From: Heliocidaris erythrogramma
Lineage: Eukaryota; Echinodermata; Echinoidea; Camarodonta; Echinometridae
Direction of reading: 5' to 3'
Assembly (NCBI GenBank): GCA_025617745.1
Contig: CM046870.1
Location: 8,930,303 to 8,994,302, forward strand
DNA length: 64,000 bases
Made by a program: the position numbers and the translations under genes. The notes under the pieces are model-generated. The model made no database searches and had not been told where the DNA came from. It saw nothing but the letters and a program-made list of their open reading frames with translations. Positions within the stretch are counted from its first letter, which is position 1; every line of letters starts with the position of its first letter. Shown piece by piece: positions 10,268 to 20,653 of this stretch.

Positions 10268-11925
10268 TGTTAGACCCGGTACTGTGTAGCTAGGCATAAT
10301 TTTGATAGCCCCTTTAAAAACTCATAACATGTACTCCATATTACATTCCAGAGACCCCATGGGAAGGATAGTGTAGATAATGGTGTTTATGGTAGCCCAC
10401 TTTCCTTTGCCCAGGGTTAATTTCTGGAGTTTATCAGTGAATTGTTTACACTTAGTAGCCCCTCTGCTTTGTTCAGAGGAAATTTTTGCTCAAGCTGGTT
10501 CTCTCCACCCAGCCTTTTAGTGAGAGCAATTTTAGACATCAAGGCAGAGAGACGTGCATATAACTTTCTCCAGAAGTTAACTGCTTTGCAGCTCTTATAT
10601 TCCTGCCTTGATTTTACATTTTAACAGGTAAGCTAACACTCACTCTTCTATGGTCATTTTGTAATAAGTCATACATAAAGCACAGGATTTTCTCATACAA
10701 TTTGATATGTTGGTATGGATTGTTAAGTATGATTCTCCTTGCATTGAAGAATCTATTATTATATGTCTTGATATGATTATTTTTTAAGTCTCAAGATTGA
10801 GACAGATTATTTTGATGAGTTGTATATATGTAGAAATAATACCGTATAAGTTCAGGTCCCGTAGACATATCTACTGAGTTAAGAATATTATTTTGGCTTC
10901 TTACAGTAAGAGATATACATGTACCAGTTTATATATTCATGCGCAGAGAAATCATTGCATTTTATTATCTTACTAGTCTTTTAAGACTATGATACATTTG
11001 ATTTAATGGTTGTGTATGAAGATATCTTTCTTCATGGGGTACACAGATTCATTGTTATTATTTGAGTTCATTGTAAAATACTCATCTTTAAATAGCTTCA
11101 TATTTAGTGAACACATTATGTTTAATACTAACTCATTGTTTCTGAGAAGTGTGCTATAGCATAGCAGCATGCTGTGCATTATTAGTGATATGTTATACTA
11201 TTATTGATTCATTATCTTGTTGAATATCTAAGAGAGAGATATGAATCTTGTAAATAAAAATTAGTGAGAGCAATTTTAGACATCAAGGCAGAGAGACGTG
11301 CATATAACTTTCTCCAGAAGTTAACTGCTTTGCAGCTCTTATATTCCTGCCTTGATTTTACATTTTAACAGACGTTCCACGTCCATTCCCCCGTTTGGTC
11401 AAGCTCCGTGTGCGGAGTGGGAACACGTTTTCTGAGGTCTGTAACTCTTGGGTTGGTCATCGAGGCAACGCTCTCCGCCTGGTCGACAGATTTATTACAT
11501 TCTGAAGGATGACTAGTTACTAGAAGAGGGTCTTGCTGTTATGTTTCTTAAGTTGTTCTTTTGTTTCTTCTGAACCTGGATCTTTTCCTCCGTTATTTTA
11601 TCCTTCTCACTTTAAGCTTAAGTTTTATCTACTTTTGTTACATCCTCTGTCATACACAATACATTGTAAAGCCCTGCATGTGAGCTATTATCAGTGTGTT
11701 TGTTAAATTGAAACATATCAATTATCTGTGAAATAAGAGAGTGCCACTTTGTTATACTCGGGATTTATTCTCAGTGTACCTTTGACACTGGGTAATAATA
11801 AATATCTCTTTTGGATTTCTTTGGCACAAAATACATGTTTGACATTTTCTTTTGTTTTAGTGGATCTCCGTGTTTGGTAATTTAAAATAATCGAACCGGC
11901 GCAGGCATAGAGAAGGCCTGTGACA
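10268..11925 (+). repeat. 5' LTR
   Basis: 1658 bp, TGTTAGACCC to TGACA. It contains an internal 111-bp perfect direct repeat (10517-10627 and 11261-11371) and an AATAAA near 11806. Long for a gypsy LTR. It differs from the 3' LTR at about four positions that I could find (for example CGG/CTG near the start and CACTGG/GAGACTGG near the end). Confidence 0.95.
10628..11371 (+). other. Intron-like segment inside the 5' LTR
   Basis: The first copy of the 111-bp repeat ends AACAG and is followed by GTAAGC, a strong 5' splice site context. The second copy ends with the same TTTTAACAG after a T-rich stretch, a plausible 3' splice site. Removing 10628-11371 (744 nt) would delete exactly one repeat copy plus the spacer. 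The first copy is also preceded by a pyrimidine-rich tract ending TTTTAG. The same arrangement is in the 3' LTR at 18234-18977. Splicing is inferred from the sequence only. Confidence 0.4.
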
Positions 11926-11929
11926 CAAA

Positions 11930-11945
11930 TGGAGGCACTGCCCGG
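11930..11945 (+). promoter_or_regulatory. Candidate primer binding site
   Basis: TGGAGGCACTGCCCGG begins a few bases after the end of the 5' LTR and starts with TGG, as expected for pairing with a tRNA 3' CCA end. The cognate tRNA could not be named from memory. Confidence 0.5.
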
Positions 11946-12216
11946 ATTTTATAATTAGACTGAAATTATTTGTTGATTATTGCTAAATTAATGGACGGTT
12001 AATTTGAACTGAATTTAATTGCATACTTGATATTGTTTTTGTACAATTATTTGGAGATCATAGTTTATGTCATAACTATTCCCACAAGTACTTCCCATCA
12101 CTACTGTCATTACTTAATTAAGTTAGCGTCAGTAATCAATTGCAGTCTTATATTGTTTTTTTCTCTTCTGAGTTTATATTCTCTTCTACTGTTAGCTATC
12201 ATAGCAATTATTCAAG

Positions 12217-13287
12217 ATGTCAACAGACGACAATGATGATTTTAAGGTGGAGCTAGAGAGGTTTTTATCTAGTCAAGGCAAGACTCTAGCTGACCTGACG
12301 GAGTCACTTGGAGTTGGTGCAAATCCTAGTCCCAGCCCTAGTCCAAATCCAGTTACCCAACCAACAACCTCTTCAATCCCAGAGACGGTTGTCAAACACG
12401 TGATTGCAGGCACACAAAGACGCAGACTTCGGCTTTTCTCCGGCAAGCAGCCAGTACCAAACGGAGAACTTGATTTCGGTAATTGGAAGAGGCCTGCCCA
12501 GCAAATGCTAAACGACCCTGATTTGCCTGCCACAGAGAAGTTCAATCGCATTGTTGAGTCATTGCTACCTCCTGCCCTGAATATTGTCTGGTCATTGGGA
12601 ACGAATGTCACTGCGGAAGATTGTCTACACGCCTTGAAGTCAGCGTTTGGGAGTACCGCTGATGGTGAGGAGCTGTATTTGCAGCTCAGCTCATGCTTCC
12701 AGCATGAGATGGAAACTGCTTCAGAATACCTCACCCGCCTCCAGGACCTGCTGACTAGGGTCATAGCTGAAGGAGGAGTTCCAGAAGACCGAGCAAATAA
12801 GGTGAGGACCAGTCAGTTTATGAGAGGTTGTCTTTACAATGAGCCCTTGCTTGTAGCATTGGACCTTGGACGGAGGGAGCCCCTACCTGATTTTATAACA
12901 CTGCTACAAGACATCCGTCGAGAAGAGAAGGTGCAACGAGAGAAGGAAGAGCGGAGGAAGATGGATCAGAAAGGGAGGAAGAAAGCAACAGTCCAGGAGC
13001 AGGAGATAAAGCCACCAAGTACTACAAGTGGAGACCCGCTCGCAGAGCTTAAGGAGAAGGTTGCCCTCCTGGAGCTGCAGCTTTCATCGACCTCATCCCC
13101 AAAAGAAAGACGCGGGAACACTGGCCCATCGCAACCTAGGCGACCACGACGCCCACTGTTTTGTTACAACTGCGGTGAAGATGGACATAGGATGGAACAG
13201 TGTGAGAAAGCAACCAATGCAGCTCTAGTCCAGAAGAAGATGGCAGCTAGAGCCAAGCCATCGGGAAACGAAGGCGGCCACCAGTAA
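12217..13287 (+). CDS. gag: Gag polyprotein, PNMA-like capsid with CCHC zinc knuckle
   Basis: 356 residues; structural protein that would assemble the retrotransposon particle and bind its RNA. A short acidic N-terminus is followed by a P/S-rich linker (about 36-54). A capsid region (about 66-240) has the PNMA-family layout: an FSGKQPVPNGELDF-type entry, WK, an SLLPPAL helix, an EDCLHALKSAFG block and a YLTRLQDLL block. A charged K/E-rich segment (about 235-260), a short coiled-coil-like stretch and a single knuckle CYNCGEDGHRMEQC (316-329, C-X2-C-X4-H-X4-C) follow. The stop at 13285-13287 lies inside the overlap with pol, which is in the -1 frame. The closest family by eye is the gag type from which vertebrate PNMA genes derive; this needs a profile search. 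Confidence 0.92.
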   Translation: MSTDDNDDFKVELERFLSSQGKTLADLTESLGVGANPSPSPSPNPVTQPTTSSIPETVVKHVIAGTQRRRLRLFSGKQPVPNGELDFGNWKRPAQQMLNDPDLPATEKFNRIVESLLPPALNIVWSLGTNVTAEDCLHALKSAFGSTADGEELYLQLSSCFQHEMETASEYLTRLQDLLTRVIAEGGVPEDRANKVRTSQFMRGCLYNEPLLVALDLGRREPLPDFITLLQDIRREEKVQREKEERRKMDQKGRKKATVQEQEIKPPSTTSGDPLAELKEKVALLELQLSSTSSPKERRGNTGPSQPRRPRRPLFCYNCGEDGHRMEQCEKATNAALVQKKMAARAKPSGNEGGHQ

Positions 13288-16200
13288 AGGGACGACAGGT
13301 GGCCAAAAGAAAAGAAGAAAAACGTCCCATAAGGCCAGCAGTAGACATTCACGCACAGTTTCACCAACCTCAATCCAGGGGAGGACCCTCCAAAGTCCTG
13401 CCGGATTCGCTTGTGGGTGCCCAATCCACAGTTATGGCTGAGGTTGATGGAACTCCGTGTGAATGCCTTATGGACACTGGGTCCCAAGTGACATGCCTCT
13501 CTGAGGTATTCTACCGACAGAATTTGAGGCATCGTCCTTTGGAGCCTTTAGATGATCTTTTCGTAGTAGGAGCAAGTGGCAGCAAAGTTCCATACATCGG
13601 TTACATTGAGATCCACTTGCGCTTCCCAGCTGACAAGGCCGGTGTCGAGGCGGAGACTACAACGCTCGCACTGGTCACCCCAACTAGAGACGGAAGTGAT
13701 AGAGCGCCCCTCCTCGTTGGTACCAACACCAACGTCATAAGACGGATGCTTGATGGCTGTAAGCGGGAGATAGGAGTCAACTTCCTGCAGACTCTAGACA
13801 AGAATAGCCCTCTTATTTCAGCATTCCAGTGCTTAGATTCAGACGAAGATGATGACCAACCTATGGCTGTCGGACTTCACGCGGATGAAGCCGTCCATCT
13901 TAAGGGTGGGGAAACAAAAGTATTGGATGGGATTGTGGAAAACCCCCTCAAGATTCCATTAACTATCTTGATTGAAGAGGGTGAAGGATGCTTTTCGCCA
14001 GGTGGGTTGGTGATCAGAAGAACGATAAACTCCATCTCAAATGGATTAGACAGCAGTGTAGGGATTCTAGTCACTAACACTTCTCAGCGTGACATTGAGA
14101 TACCTGCAGGAGCCACGATTGCACGGGCCGTTGCTGCTGAGGTTCTGGTATCACCACCAGGACTTAATGCCAGTCGCGACCCTCATGTTTCATCTTCTGT
14201 TGCTCACTGTGAGGCGATCAAAGGTACACAGGTCCCTATCAACCTTGACAATTCACCCCTGTCTAGAGATGACAAACAGAGACTGTTCACCCTCCTTCAG
14301 GAACACGAGGATGTATTCTCTAGGGACGACCTGGATATCGGACGAACATCTGCTGTCCAGCATCGGATTCGACTGACAGATGAGACGCCATTTCGCGAAA
14401 GTTGTCGGCGAATCCCACCTGCTGACTACGCTGACACCCGTCGCCATCTAGAGGAGCTGAAGAACAAGGGCATAATTCGTGATTCGCAGAGCCAATTCGC
14501 TTCACCAATAGTCCTTGTTAGGAAGAAGAATGGCGATTTGAGGTTGTGCATCGACTATAGGAGACTGAACAGACGGACTGTGCGGGACCAATACAATATC
14601 CCCAAGATAGAAGATATTCTGCACACACTGTCCGGAGCTGTTTGGTTCTCTACCCTCGACCTCAAGTCTGGATACTACCAAGTCGAAATGGAGGAGGGAG
14701 ACAAGCCAAAGACTGCTTTCTGGTGCCCCTTGGGGTTCTTCGAGTTTAACAGGATGCCTCAAGGTATCACAAATGCACCAGCAACATTCCAGCGTCTCAT
14801 GGAGAGGTGCATGGGAGACATGGCAATGACTGATGTTTTGGTATACCTGGACGACCTGCTTGTCTTCTCATCCACGTTCGATGAACATCTGGATCGTCTG
14901 CAGAAAGTACTGACACGGCTGAAGGAATTCGGGCTGAAACTCAATCCCGAAAAGTGCTGCTTTGCCCAACCATCAGTAAATTGCCTGGGACATGTCGTTT
15001 CTAAGGAAGGTGTTAGCACGAATCCAGACAAGGTATCTGCAGTCCAGAAATGGTCCCAGCCAGACTCTGCAAAGGAATTAAAGACCTTCCTGGGATTCAC
15101 TGGCTATTATAGGAGGTTCATCCCCCACTACAGCCGAATTGCGGAACCATTGCATGATCTGATGAAACTGTACGAGCCCCTAAGCAAACATAGGAAAAAG
15201 CCAGCCCGATCTTCTGAGACGGAAAAGAGACCCAAGCCTACAACACCTTTCGGCGAAAACTGGACAACGCAATGTCACGAGGCATTCACCAAGCTGATAG
15301 ACATGCTGACCACCGCTCCGATACTGGCATTCGCAGACTATTCTGCTCCCTTCATCTTACATACAGACGCCAGTACCAGTGGCCTAGGTGCTGCACTCTA
15401 CCAGCAGGTGGAGGGGAAGGAGAGGCCAATTGCCTATGCCAGCCGAGGTTTGTCAAAGAGTGAGAAGAACTATCCAGCTCACAAACTCGAATTTCTTGCC
15501 ATGAAGTGGGCTGTGACAGAGAAGTTTGCTGACTACCTGCATCGGAGCAAATTTACTGTACTAACGGACAATAATCCCTTGACCTACATTTTGACGACGG
15601 CCAAGCTGGACGCAACGGGGCATCGTTGGTTGGCAGCCTTAGCCAACTTTGATTTCACAATCAAATATCGACCTGGCCGAAGGAATGCAGATGCCAATGC
15701 CCTATCAAGAAGACCCCAAGCTTCATTAGGTGATGATGCCGAGTCCGCTAGCACCCGAGAGAAGATCTTGAAGCTTCAGGCGCGCTTACAAGATACTGAT
15801 GATGGTATTTGCCCTCAAGACGCCTTCAAGGCCATTTGTGAAATGCATGACATTGATAGTTCCCTTGATGAGCCAGAAGTTCAATCACCCCCACTCGTAG
15901 AGACCATAACAGATTCTGAAACCGCCATACCTGACGAGCTGACATCAGAACAGACCCCACTCCCTGGTCTATCTTCCGCAGACTGGCGAAGGCTGCAATT
16001 AGAAGATGAGTCGATCAAACAAACCATTGAGCACATAGAGAGTGGTGAACTGATCACGGCTGAAAAGCGAACGGAGATGACTGAAGGGGCTCGCATTATC
16101 CTACGTCATGCAGCCAAACTAGAACTCAAAAGTGGCGTCCTGTTCAAAGTCAGCCATACAGCTGAGGGAAGACAGATAAGACAGCTGGTCCTACCACAGA

Positions 16201-17801
16201 GCCACCGTGGAGAAGCCTTCCGCCTCCTTCATGATGAAATCGGCCATCTCGGAATGGAAAGGACCCTCGATCTTATTCGCTCCCGCTTCTACTGGCCCCG
16301 TATGGAGACAGATATTGAGCAAAAGTGCCGCACTTGTGAAAGATGCATCCAGCGTAAGAGACGGGCCCAAAAATCAGCACCCCTAGTTAACATCACTACC
16401 ACAGCACCTATGGAGTTAGTCTGTATGGACTTTCTGTCACTAGAGCCTGATGACAAGAACACCACTAACATCTTGGTCATCACAGATCATTTCAGTAGGT
16501 ATGCGCAAGCTTACCCAACCAAGGATCAGATGGCCAAGACTGTTGCTAAAGTCCTTTGGGAACAATTCTTCATTCATTACGGGTTCCCAGAAAGACTACA
16601 CTCTGACCAAGGGCGAGACTTTGAAGCCAGCCTAATAGCTGAACTGTGCCACTTAGCTGGTATCAGGAAATCCAGGACTACCCCGTACCACCCTCAAGGG
16701 AATGGGCAAGTTGAGCGATTTAACCAGACCTTGATAAACATGTTAGGCACCCTTGAGAATGACAAGAAACAAGAATGGAGACTCCATGTGAAACCGCTTG
16801 TACACGCTTATAATTGCACAAAGCACACCTCAACTGGCATGTCACCCTATCTTCTCCTGTTTGGAAGAGAGCCTAGACTCCCAATCGATGTGCAGTTTGG
16901 GATAAGTGACCACCAAACCCCTGCAAAGTCTCATCACAGGTATCTACAAGACCTGCGGGACAGACTCAAGCATGCACACAAGTTAGCCGCAACTCAAGCT
17001 GAGAAGGCGGCTGATTACCAGAAACGACGGTATGACAAGACAGTACGAGATCATGCACTGGTAGCTGGAGACAGGGTACTAGTAAAGAATCTTGGCCTCA
17101 AGGGTAAACAGAAACTTGCAGACAGATGGAGTTCAAAGCAGTACTGTGTTGTGAGGCGAGTTAGCGAAGACATGCCTGTCTATGTCATAAAGCCGGCTCA
17201 CGAAGACGGCCCTGAACGGACACTTCATAGGAACTTGCTATTGCCTTGTGGATTCCTCCCGCAAGATCCAGCAAAAGAAGTTGTTCCTACGGCACCAGTT
17301 CCAAAACCGAAGCCGAGGAGATCAAAGCGAGTGGCACAGGGGGATGCACAGCCACCTCCCCGCGTTGAGCTGCTACAAAGTGACGAAGACTCTGAATCAA
17401 ATGTCCCCCAATATTTGGACCCAGAGGTAATTTTCACTTGTCAGACTCCAGCTCCTCGCTCCTTGAACCCTAATGCTGAGGAGTTCAACCCCGTTCCGGT
17501 TCCGGATCCTATCAACCTACAGGAAGACACCCGACCAATAATAGAAGATGCTGAAGAGAATGCAGTTCCTCAACAGCCTGAAGCAAGGATAGACCAAACG
17601 GATGATCCACTTCCTTCGACCGACGACACAGACTACGAGGAAGAAGCACCCTTACATCCAAGAAGATCTTCGAGACGGCGGAAACCTCCAGATCGACTTT
17701 GGTATGGTAGCTTGGGGCGGACCAAATTTAAACTAATTGAAGAACATTTGGCCCTTCAGAAGCAGAGTCTTGCCTTGCTTCAAGCTTGTATTGTTCCTTA
17801 A
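13251..17801 (+). CDS. pol: Pol polyprotein (protease, RT, RNase H, integrase)
   Basis: Produced presumably as a Gag-Pol fusion by -1 frameshifting; there is no ATG at the frame start, and the first listed start near 13299 is GTG. Numbering from 13299: aspartic protease DTGS at 59-62; reverse transcriptase with YLDD at 516-519; RNase H with TDAS (catalytic D690); integrase with an HHCC zinc finger (H978 and H983, C1010, C1013) and a catalytic D1044, D1103, E1139 triad in which the last two are separated by 35 residues; then a GPY/F-like region ending near RTLHRNLLLPCG. The C-terminal tail of about 200 residues is acidic and proline-rich with R/K-rich ends and has no chromodomain. About 1500 residues without a stop, so probably active-type sequence. 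The domain order places it in Ty3/gypsy (Metaviridae). Confidence 0.96.
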   Translation, partial: SQAIGKRRRPPVKGRQVAKRKEEKRPIRPAVDIHAQFHQPQSRGGPSKVLPDSLVGAQSTVMAEVDGTPCECLMDTGSQVTCLSEVFYRQNLRHRPLEPLDDLFVVGASGSKVPYIGYIEIHLRFPADKAGVEAETTTLALVTPTRDGSDRAPLLVGTNTNVIRRMLDGCKREIGVNFLQTLDKNSPLISAFQCLDSDEDDDQPMAVGLHADEAVHLKGGETKVLDGIVENPLKIPLTILIEEGEGCFSPGGLVIRRTINSISNGLDSSVGILVTNTSQRDIEIPAGATIARAVAAEVLVSPPGLNASRDPHVSSSVAHCEAIKGTQVPINLDNSPLSRDDKQRLFTLLQEHEDVFSRDDLDIGRTSAVQHRIRLTDETPFRESCRRIPPADYADTRRHLEELKNKGIIRDSQSQFASPIVLVRKKNGDLRLCIDYRRLNRRTVRDQYNIPKIEDILHTLSGAVWFSTLDLKSGYYQVEMEEGDKPKTAFWCPLGFFEFNRMPQGITNAPATFQRLMERCMGDMAMTDVLVYLDDLLVFSSTFDEHLDRLQKVLTRLKEFGLKLNPEKCCFAQPSVNCLGHVVSKEGVSTNPDKVSAVQKWSQPDSAKELKTFLGFTGYYRRFIPHYSRIAEPLHDLMKLYEPLSKHRKKPARSSETEKRPKPTTPFGENWTTQCHEAFTKLIDMLTTAPILAFADYSAPFILHTDASTSGLGAALYQQVEGKERPIAYASRGLSKSEKNYPAHKLEFLAMKWAVTEKFADYLHRSKFTVLTDNNPLTYILTTAKLDATGHRWLAALANFDFTIKYRPGRRNADANALSRRPQASLGDDAESASTREKILKLQARLQDTDDGICPQDAFKAICEMHDIDSSLDEPEVQSPPLVETITDSETAIPDELTSEQTPLPGLSSADWRRLQLEDESIKQTIEHIESGELITAEKRTEMTEGARIILRHAAKLELKSGVLFKVSHTAEGRQIRQLVLPQSHRGEAFRLLHDEIGHLGMERTLDLIRSRFYWPRMETDIEQKCRTCERCIQRKRRAQKSAPLVNITTTAPMELVCMDFLSLEPDDKNTTNILVITDHFSRYAQAYPTKDQMAKTVAKVLWEQFFIHYGFPERLHSDQGRDFEASLIAELCHLAGIRKSRTTPYHPQGNGQVERFNQTLINMLGTLENDKKQEWRLHVKPLVHAYNCTKHTSTGMSPYLLLFGREPRLPIDVQFGISDHQTPAKSHHRYLQDLRDRLKHAHKLAATQAEKAADYQKRRYDKTVRDHALVAGDRVLVKNLGLKGKQKLADRWSSKQYCVVRRVSEDMPVYVIKPAHEDGPERTLHRNLLLPCGFLPQDPAKEVVPTAPVPKPKPRRSKRVAQGDAQPPPRVELLQSDEDSESNVPQYLDPEVIFTCQTPAPRSLNPNAEEFNPVPVPDPINLQEDTRPIIEDAEENAVPQQPEARIDQTDDPLPSTDDTDYEEEAPLHPRRSSRRRKPPDRLWYGSLGRTKFKLIEEHLALQKQSLALLQACIVP
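13263..13304 (+). promoter_or_regulatory. Predicted -1 ribosomal frameshift signal (gag to pol)
   Basis: The heptamer GGGAAAC at 13263-13269 sits in the correct gag phase, G GGA AAC. After a 6-nt spacer, GGCCACC (13276-13282) can pair perfectly with GGTGGCC (13298-13304) across a 15-nt loop that contains the gag stop. Pol is open in the -1 frame from 13251, after a TAG at 13248-13250, so the frames overlap by 37 nt and the slip site lies inside that overlap. All three standard ingredients (slippery site, spacer of usual length, GC-rich stem) are visible. Whether a pseudoknot forms was not tested. Confidence 0.85.
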
Positions 17802-17861
17802 TTGAATTATGTTATTGCTATGATTAGGTTGTAGTTAACCATGTAGAGACGCCATGATTTT

Positions 17862-17873
17862 AAGAGGGGAGAG
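17862..17873 (+). promoter_or_regulatory. Polypurine tract
   Basis: The purine run AAGAGGGGAGAG lies immediately 5' of the 3' LTR start TGTTAGA, the expected place for plus-strand priming during reverse transcription. Confidence 0.85.
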
Positions 17874-19531
17874 TGTTAGACCCTGTACTGTGTAGCTAGG
17901 CATAATTTTGATAGCCCCTTTAAAAACTCATAACATGTACTCCATATTACATTCCAGAGACCCCATGGGAAGGATAGTGTAGATAATGGTGTTTATGGTA
18001 GCCCACTTTCCTTTGCCCAGGGTTAATTTCTGGAGTTTATCAGTGAATTGTTTACACTTAGTAGCCCCTCTGCTTTGTTCAGAGGAAATTTTTGCTCAAG
18101 CTGGTTCTCTCCACCCAGCCTTTTAGTGAGAGCAATTTTAGACATCAAGGCAGAGAGACGTGCATATAACTTTCTCCAGAAGTTAACTGCTTTGCAGCTC
18201 TTATATTCCTGCCTTGATTTTACATTTTAACAGGTAAGCTAACACTCACTCTTCTATGGTCATTTTGTAATAAGTCATACATAAAGCACAGGATTTTCTC
18301 ATACAATTTGATATGTTGGTATGGATTGTTAAGTATGATTCTCCTTGCATTGAAGAATCTATTATTATATGTCTTGATATGATTATTTTTTAAGTCTCAA
18401 GATTGAGACAGATTATTTTGATGAGTTGTATATATGTAGAAATAATACCGTATAAGTTCAGGTCCCGTAGACATATCTACTGAGTTAAGAATATTATTTT
18501 GGCTTCTTACAGTAAGAGATATACATGTACCAGTTTATATATTCATGCGCAGAGAAATCATTGCATTTTATTATCTTACTAGTCTTTTAAGACTATGATA
18601 CATTTGATTTAATGGTTGTGTATGAAGATATCTTTCTTCATGGGGTACACAGATTCATTGTTATTATTTGAGTTCATTGTAAAATACTCATCTTTAAATA
18701 GCTTCATATTTAGTGAACACATTATGTTTAATACTAACTCATTGTTTCTGAGAAGTGTGCTATAGCATAGCAGCATGCTGTGCATTATTAGTGATATGTT
18801 ATACTATTATTGATTCATTATCTTGTTGAATATCTAAGAGAGAAATATGAATCTTGTAAATAAAAATTAGTGAGAGCAATTTTAGACATCAAGGCAGAGA
18901 GACGTGCATATAACTTTCTCCAGAAGTTAACTGCTTTGCAGCTCTTATATTCCTGCCTTGATTTTACATTTTAACAGACGTTCCACGTCCATTCCCCCGT
19001 TTGGTCAAGCTCCGTGTGCGGAGTGGGAACACGTTTTCTGAGGTCTGTAACTCTTGGGTTGGTCATCGAGGCAACGCTCTCCGCCTGGTCGACAGATTTA
19101 TTACATTCTGAAGGATGACTAGTTACTAGAAGACGGTCTTGCTGTTATGTTTCTTAAGTTGTTCTTTTGTTTCTTCTGAACCTGGATCTTTTCCTCCGTT
19201 ATTTTATCCTTCTCACTTTAAGCTTAAGTTTTATCTACTTTTGTTACATCCTCTGTCATACACAATACATTGTAAAGCCCTGCATGTGAGCTATTATCAG
19301 TGTGTTTGTTAAATTGAAACATATCAATTATCTGTGAAATAAGAGAGTGCCACTTTGTTATACTCGGGATTTATTCTCAGTGTACCTTTGAGACTGGGTA
19401 ATAATAAATATCTCTTTTGGATTTCTTTGGCACAAAATACATGTTTGACATTTTCTTTTGTTTTAGTGGATCTCCGTGTTTGGTAATTTAAAATAATCGA
19501 ACCGGCGCAGGCATAGAGAAGGCCTGTGACA
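17874..19531 (+). repeat. 3' LTR
   Basis: 1658 bp, the same length as the 5' LTR, and about 99.8% identical by my count. It carries the same internal 111-bp repeat pair (18123-18233 and 18867-18977) and the same splice-like junctions. Confidence 0.95.
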
Positions 19532-19798
19532 TAATTATTGCAATAGGTCATATTATAGTGTGGTCACAATAACCCTTTTTTATGATTTCTTTTTTTTTCT
19601 GGGACGCACTGTATATCTTATTGTATTTTTCTTCTTCTTCTTGCCTCTATAATTTTCTTTCATTTTTTATTTTTTATTTTTTCACACATGTTTTTGCCAA
19701 ATATTGCCTTATATACCTTCTTTGGATATGATTGTATTTCTTCCATGCTCCCATGAGGGGTCGTTCAAGAAATAAAATATCATTGTCATCATTGTCAA

Positions 19799-20550
19799 TG
19801 CTCATGGATGTAGAGAAAAACATTTTAGCCATTACAACCTCAACAGTGGCGGATCCACACGAAAAAAAAGGCCTTTTCCCTCCAAAATTCTCTGACAAGC
19901 AAAATTAAAAAAAAAAAAGTCTCCTGTGCCCCCCCCCCCCTGGATCAGCCACTGTCAAAGTATGTCATTTAATCCAGATCATAATCTACATAGAACAATC
20001 TCGAGTATTGTAACTCTCTTGGGGTGCAATTTGGTGTCAAATGATCATGATGATTATTTCAATAATAAGTATTGCTTTCTCAAAAGTAGTCAGGGATCAT
20101 TATTGTCAAGATTATGTGAAAACAGCAATTGTCCATCTGTACCTGGCCAGGAGCCTTTCCCAAAATAGTCACCCAATTTACATCCATACCTGGTTGACAA
20201 AACATAATAGAGGAGCTTGTTAATTATCTGGGCTATGCTAAAATCTACCATTCATGTGTTAATAACACAAATACCTTGCAAACTCTCTATTATGCTTTCT
20301 CAAACAGGCGCAGATGGTGTGTTCACATAATCCTGACCATATCATTTGACTACTTTTGAGAAAGCAATACAATTTTCACAATTTGATAAGTTATTAATAT
20401 TATTGAAATGATCATCTGACACCAAATTTCACCCAGGACACTTACAATACTCAAGACTGTACTTCGTAAATTTTCCCTCAATTGAATGACACACTTTGGA
20501 GTTATTAAGGTTGTAATGCCAAAACATGTTTTCTCTCTACATCCAGAGCA
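19799..20550. mobile_element. Foldback element with a nested MITE
   Basis: The left arm, about 19799-20093, pairs with the right arm, about 20353-20550, over much of its length. Shared parts include 'tggatgtagagagaaaaca', 'gagtattgtaa', 'atttggtgtca' and 'attgctttctcaaaagta'. The left arm is interrupted by a separate CAGTGG MITE at 19844-19954. No ORF of significance. Confidence 0.75.
19844..19954. mobile_element. Short CAGTGGCGGATCC MITE (hAT-like)
   Basis: 111 bp between CAGTGGCGGATCCA and TGGATCAGCCACTG, with an A-run and a C-run inside. TCAA occurs at both borders (19840-19843, 19955-19958). It sits inside the left arm of the foldback element at 19799-20550, which makes it the younger insertion. 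Same terminus family as 22802-23064, 26174-26486 and 27158-27913. Confidence 0.7.
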
Positions 20551-20653
20551 GTTTGAGCAGCAAAGCTTGGTTTAGGGGTACTTGGTGTGTGTTTTTTTCA
20601 GGGGCCAGTTACATCCCCTTCCCGATTGAAATTTGTGTACTGTTTCTATATTT

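Larger units (their letters stand above)
10268..19531 (+). mobile_element. Complete Ty3/gypsy-type LTR retrotransposon, 9264 bp
   Basis: Two 1658-bp direct LTRs (10268-11925 and 17874-19531) begin TGTTAGAC and end TGACA. They flank gag (12217-13287) and a pol frame in the order protease, reverse transcriptase, RNase H, integrase, which is the Ty3/gypsy order. No chromodomain and no env gene were seen. A primer-binding-like sequence follows the 5' LTR and a polypurine tract precedes the 3' LTR. I count four substitutions between the LTRs, so the insertion is young. Both frames are uninterrupted. The flanks show a 4-bp repeat TAAT (10264-10267 and 19532-19535), or ATAAT if the final A is assigned to the flank. 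The element is probably autonomous or recently so. Confidence 0.95.

Noticed and set aside
17402-17873. Search for an env gene or chromodomain at the end of pol
   Set aside because: The remaining space is too small for env and the tail is acidic/proline-rich without chromodomain features.
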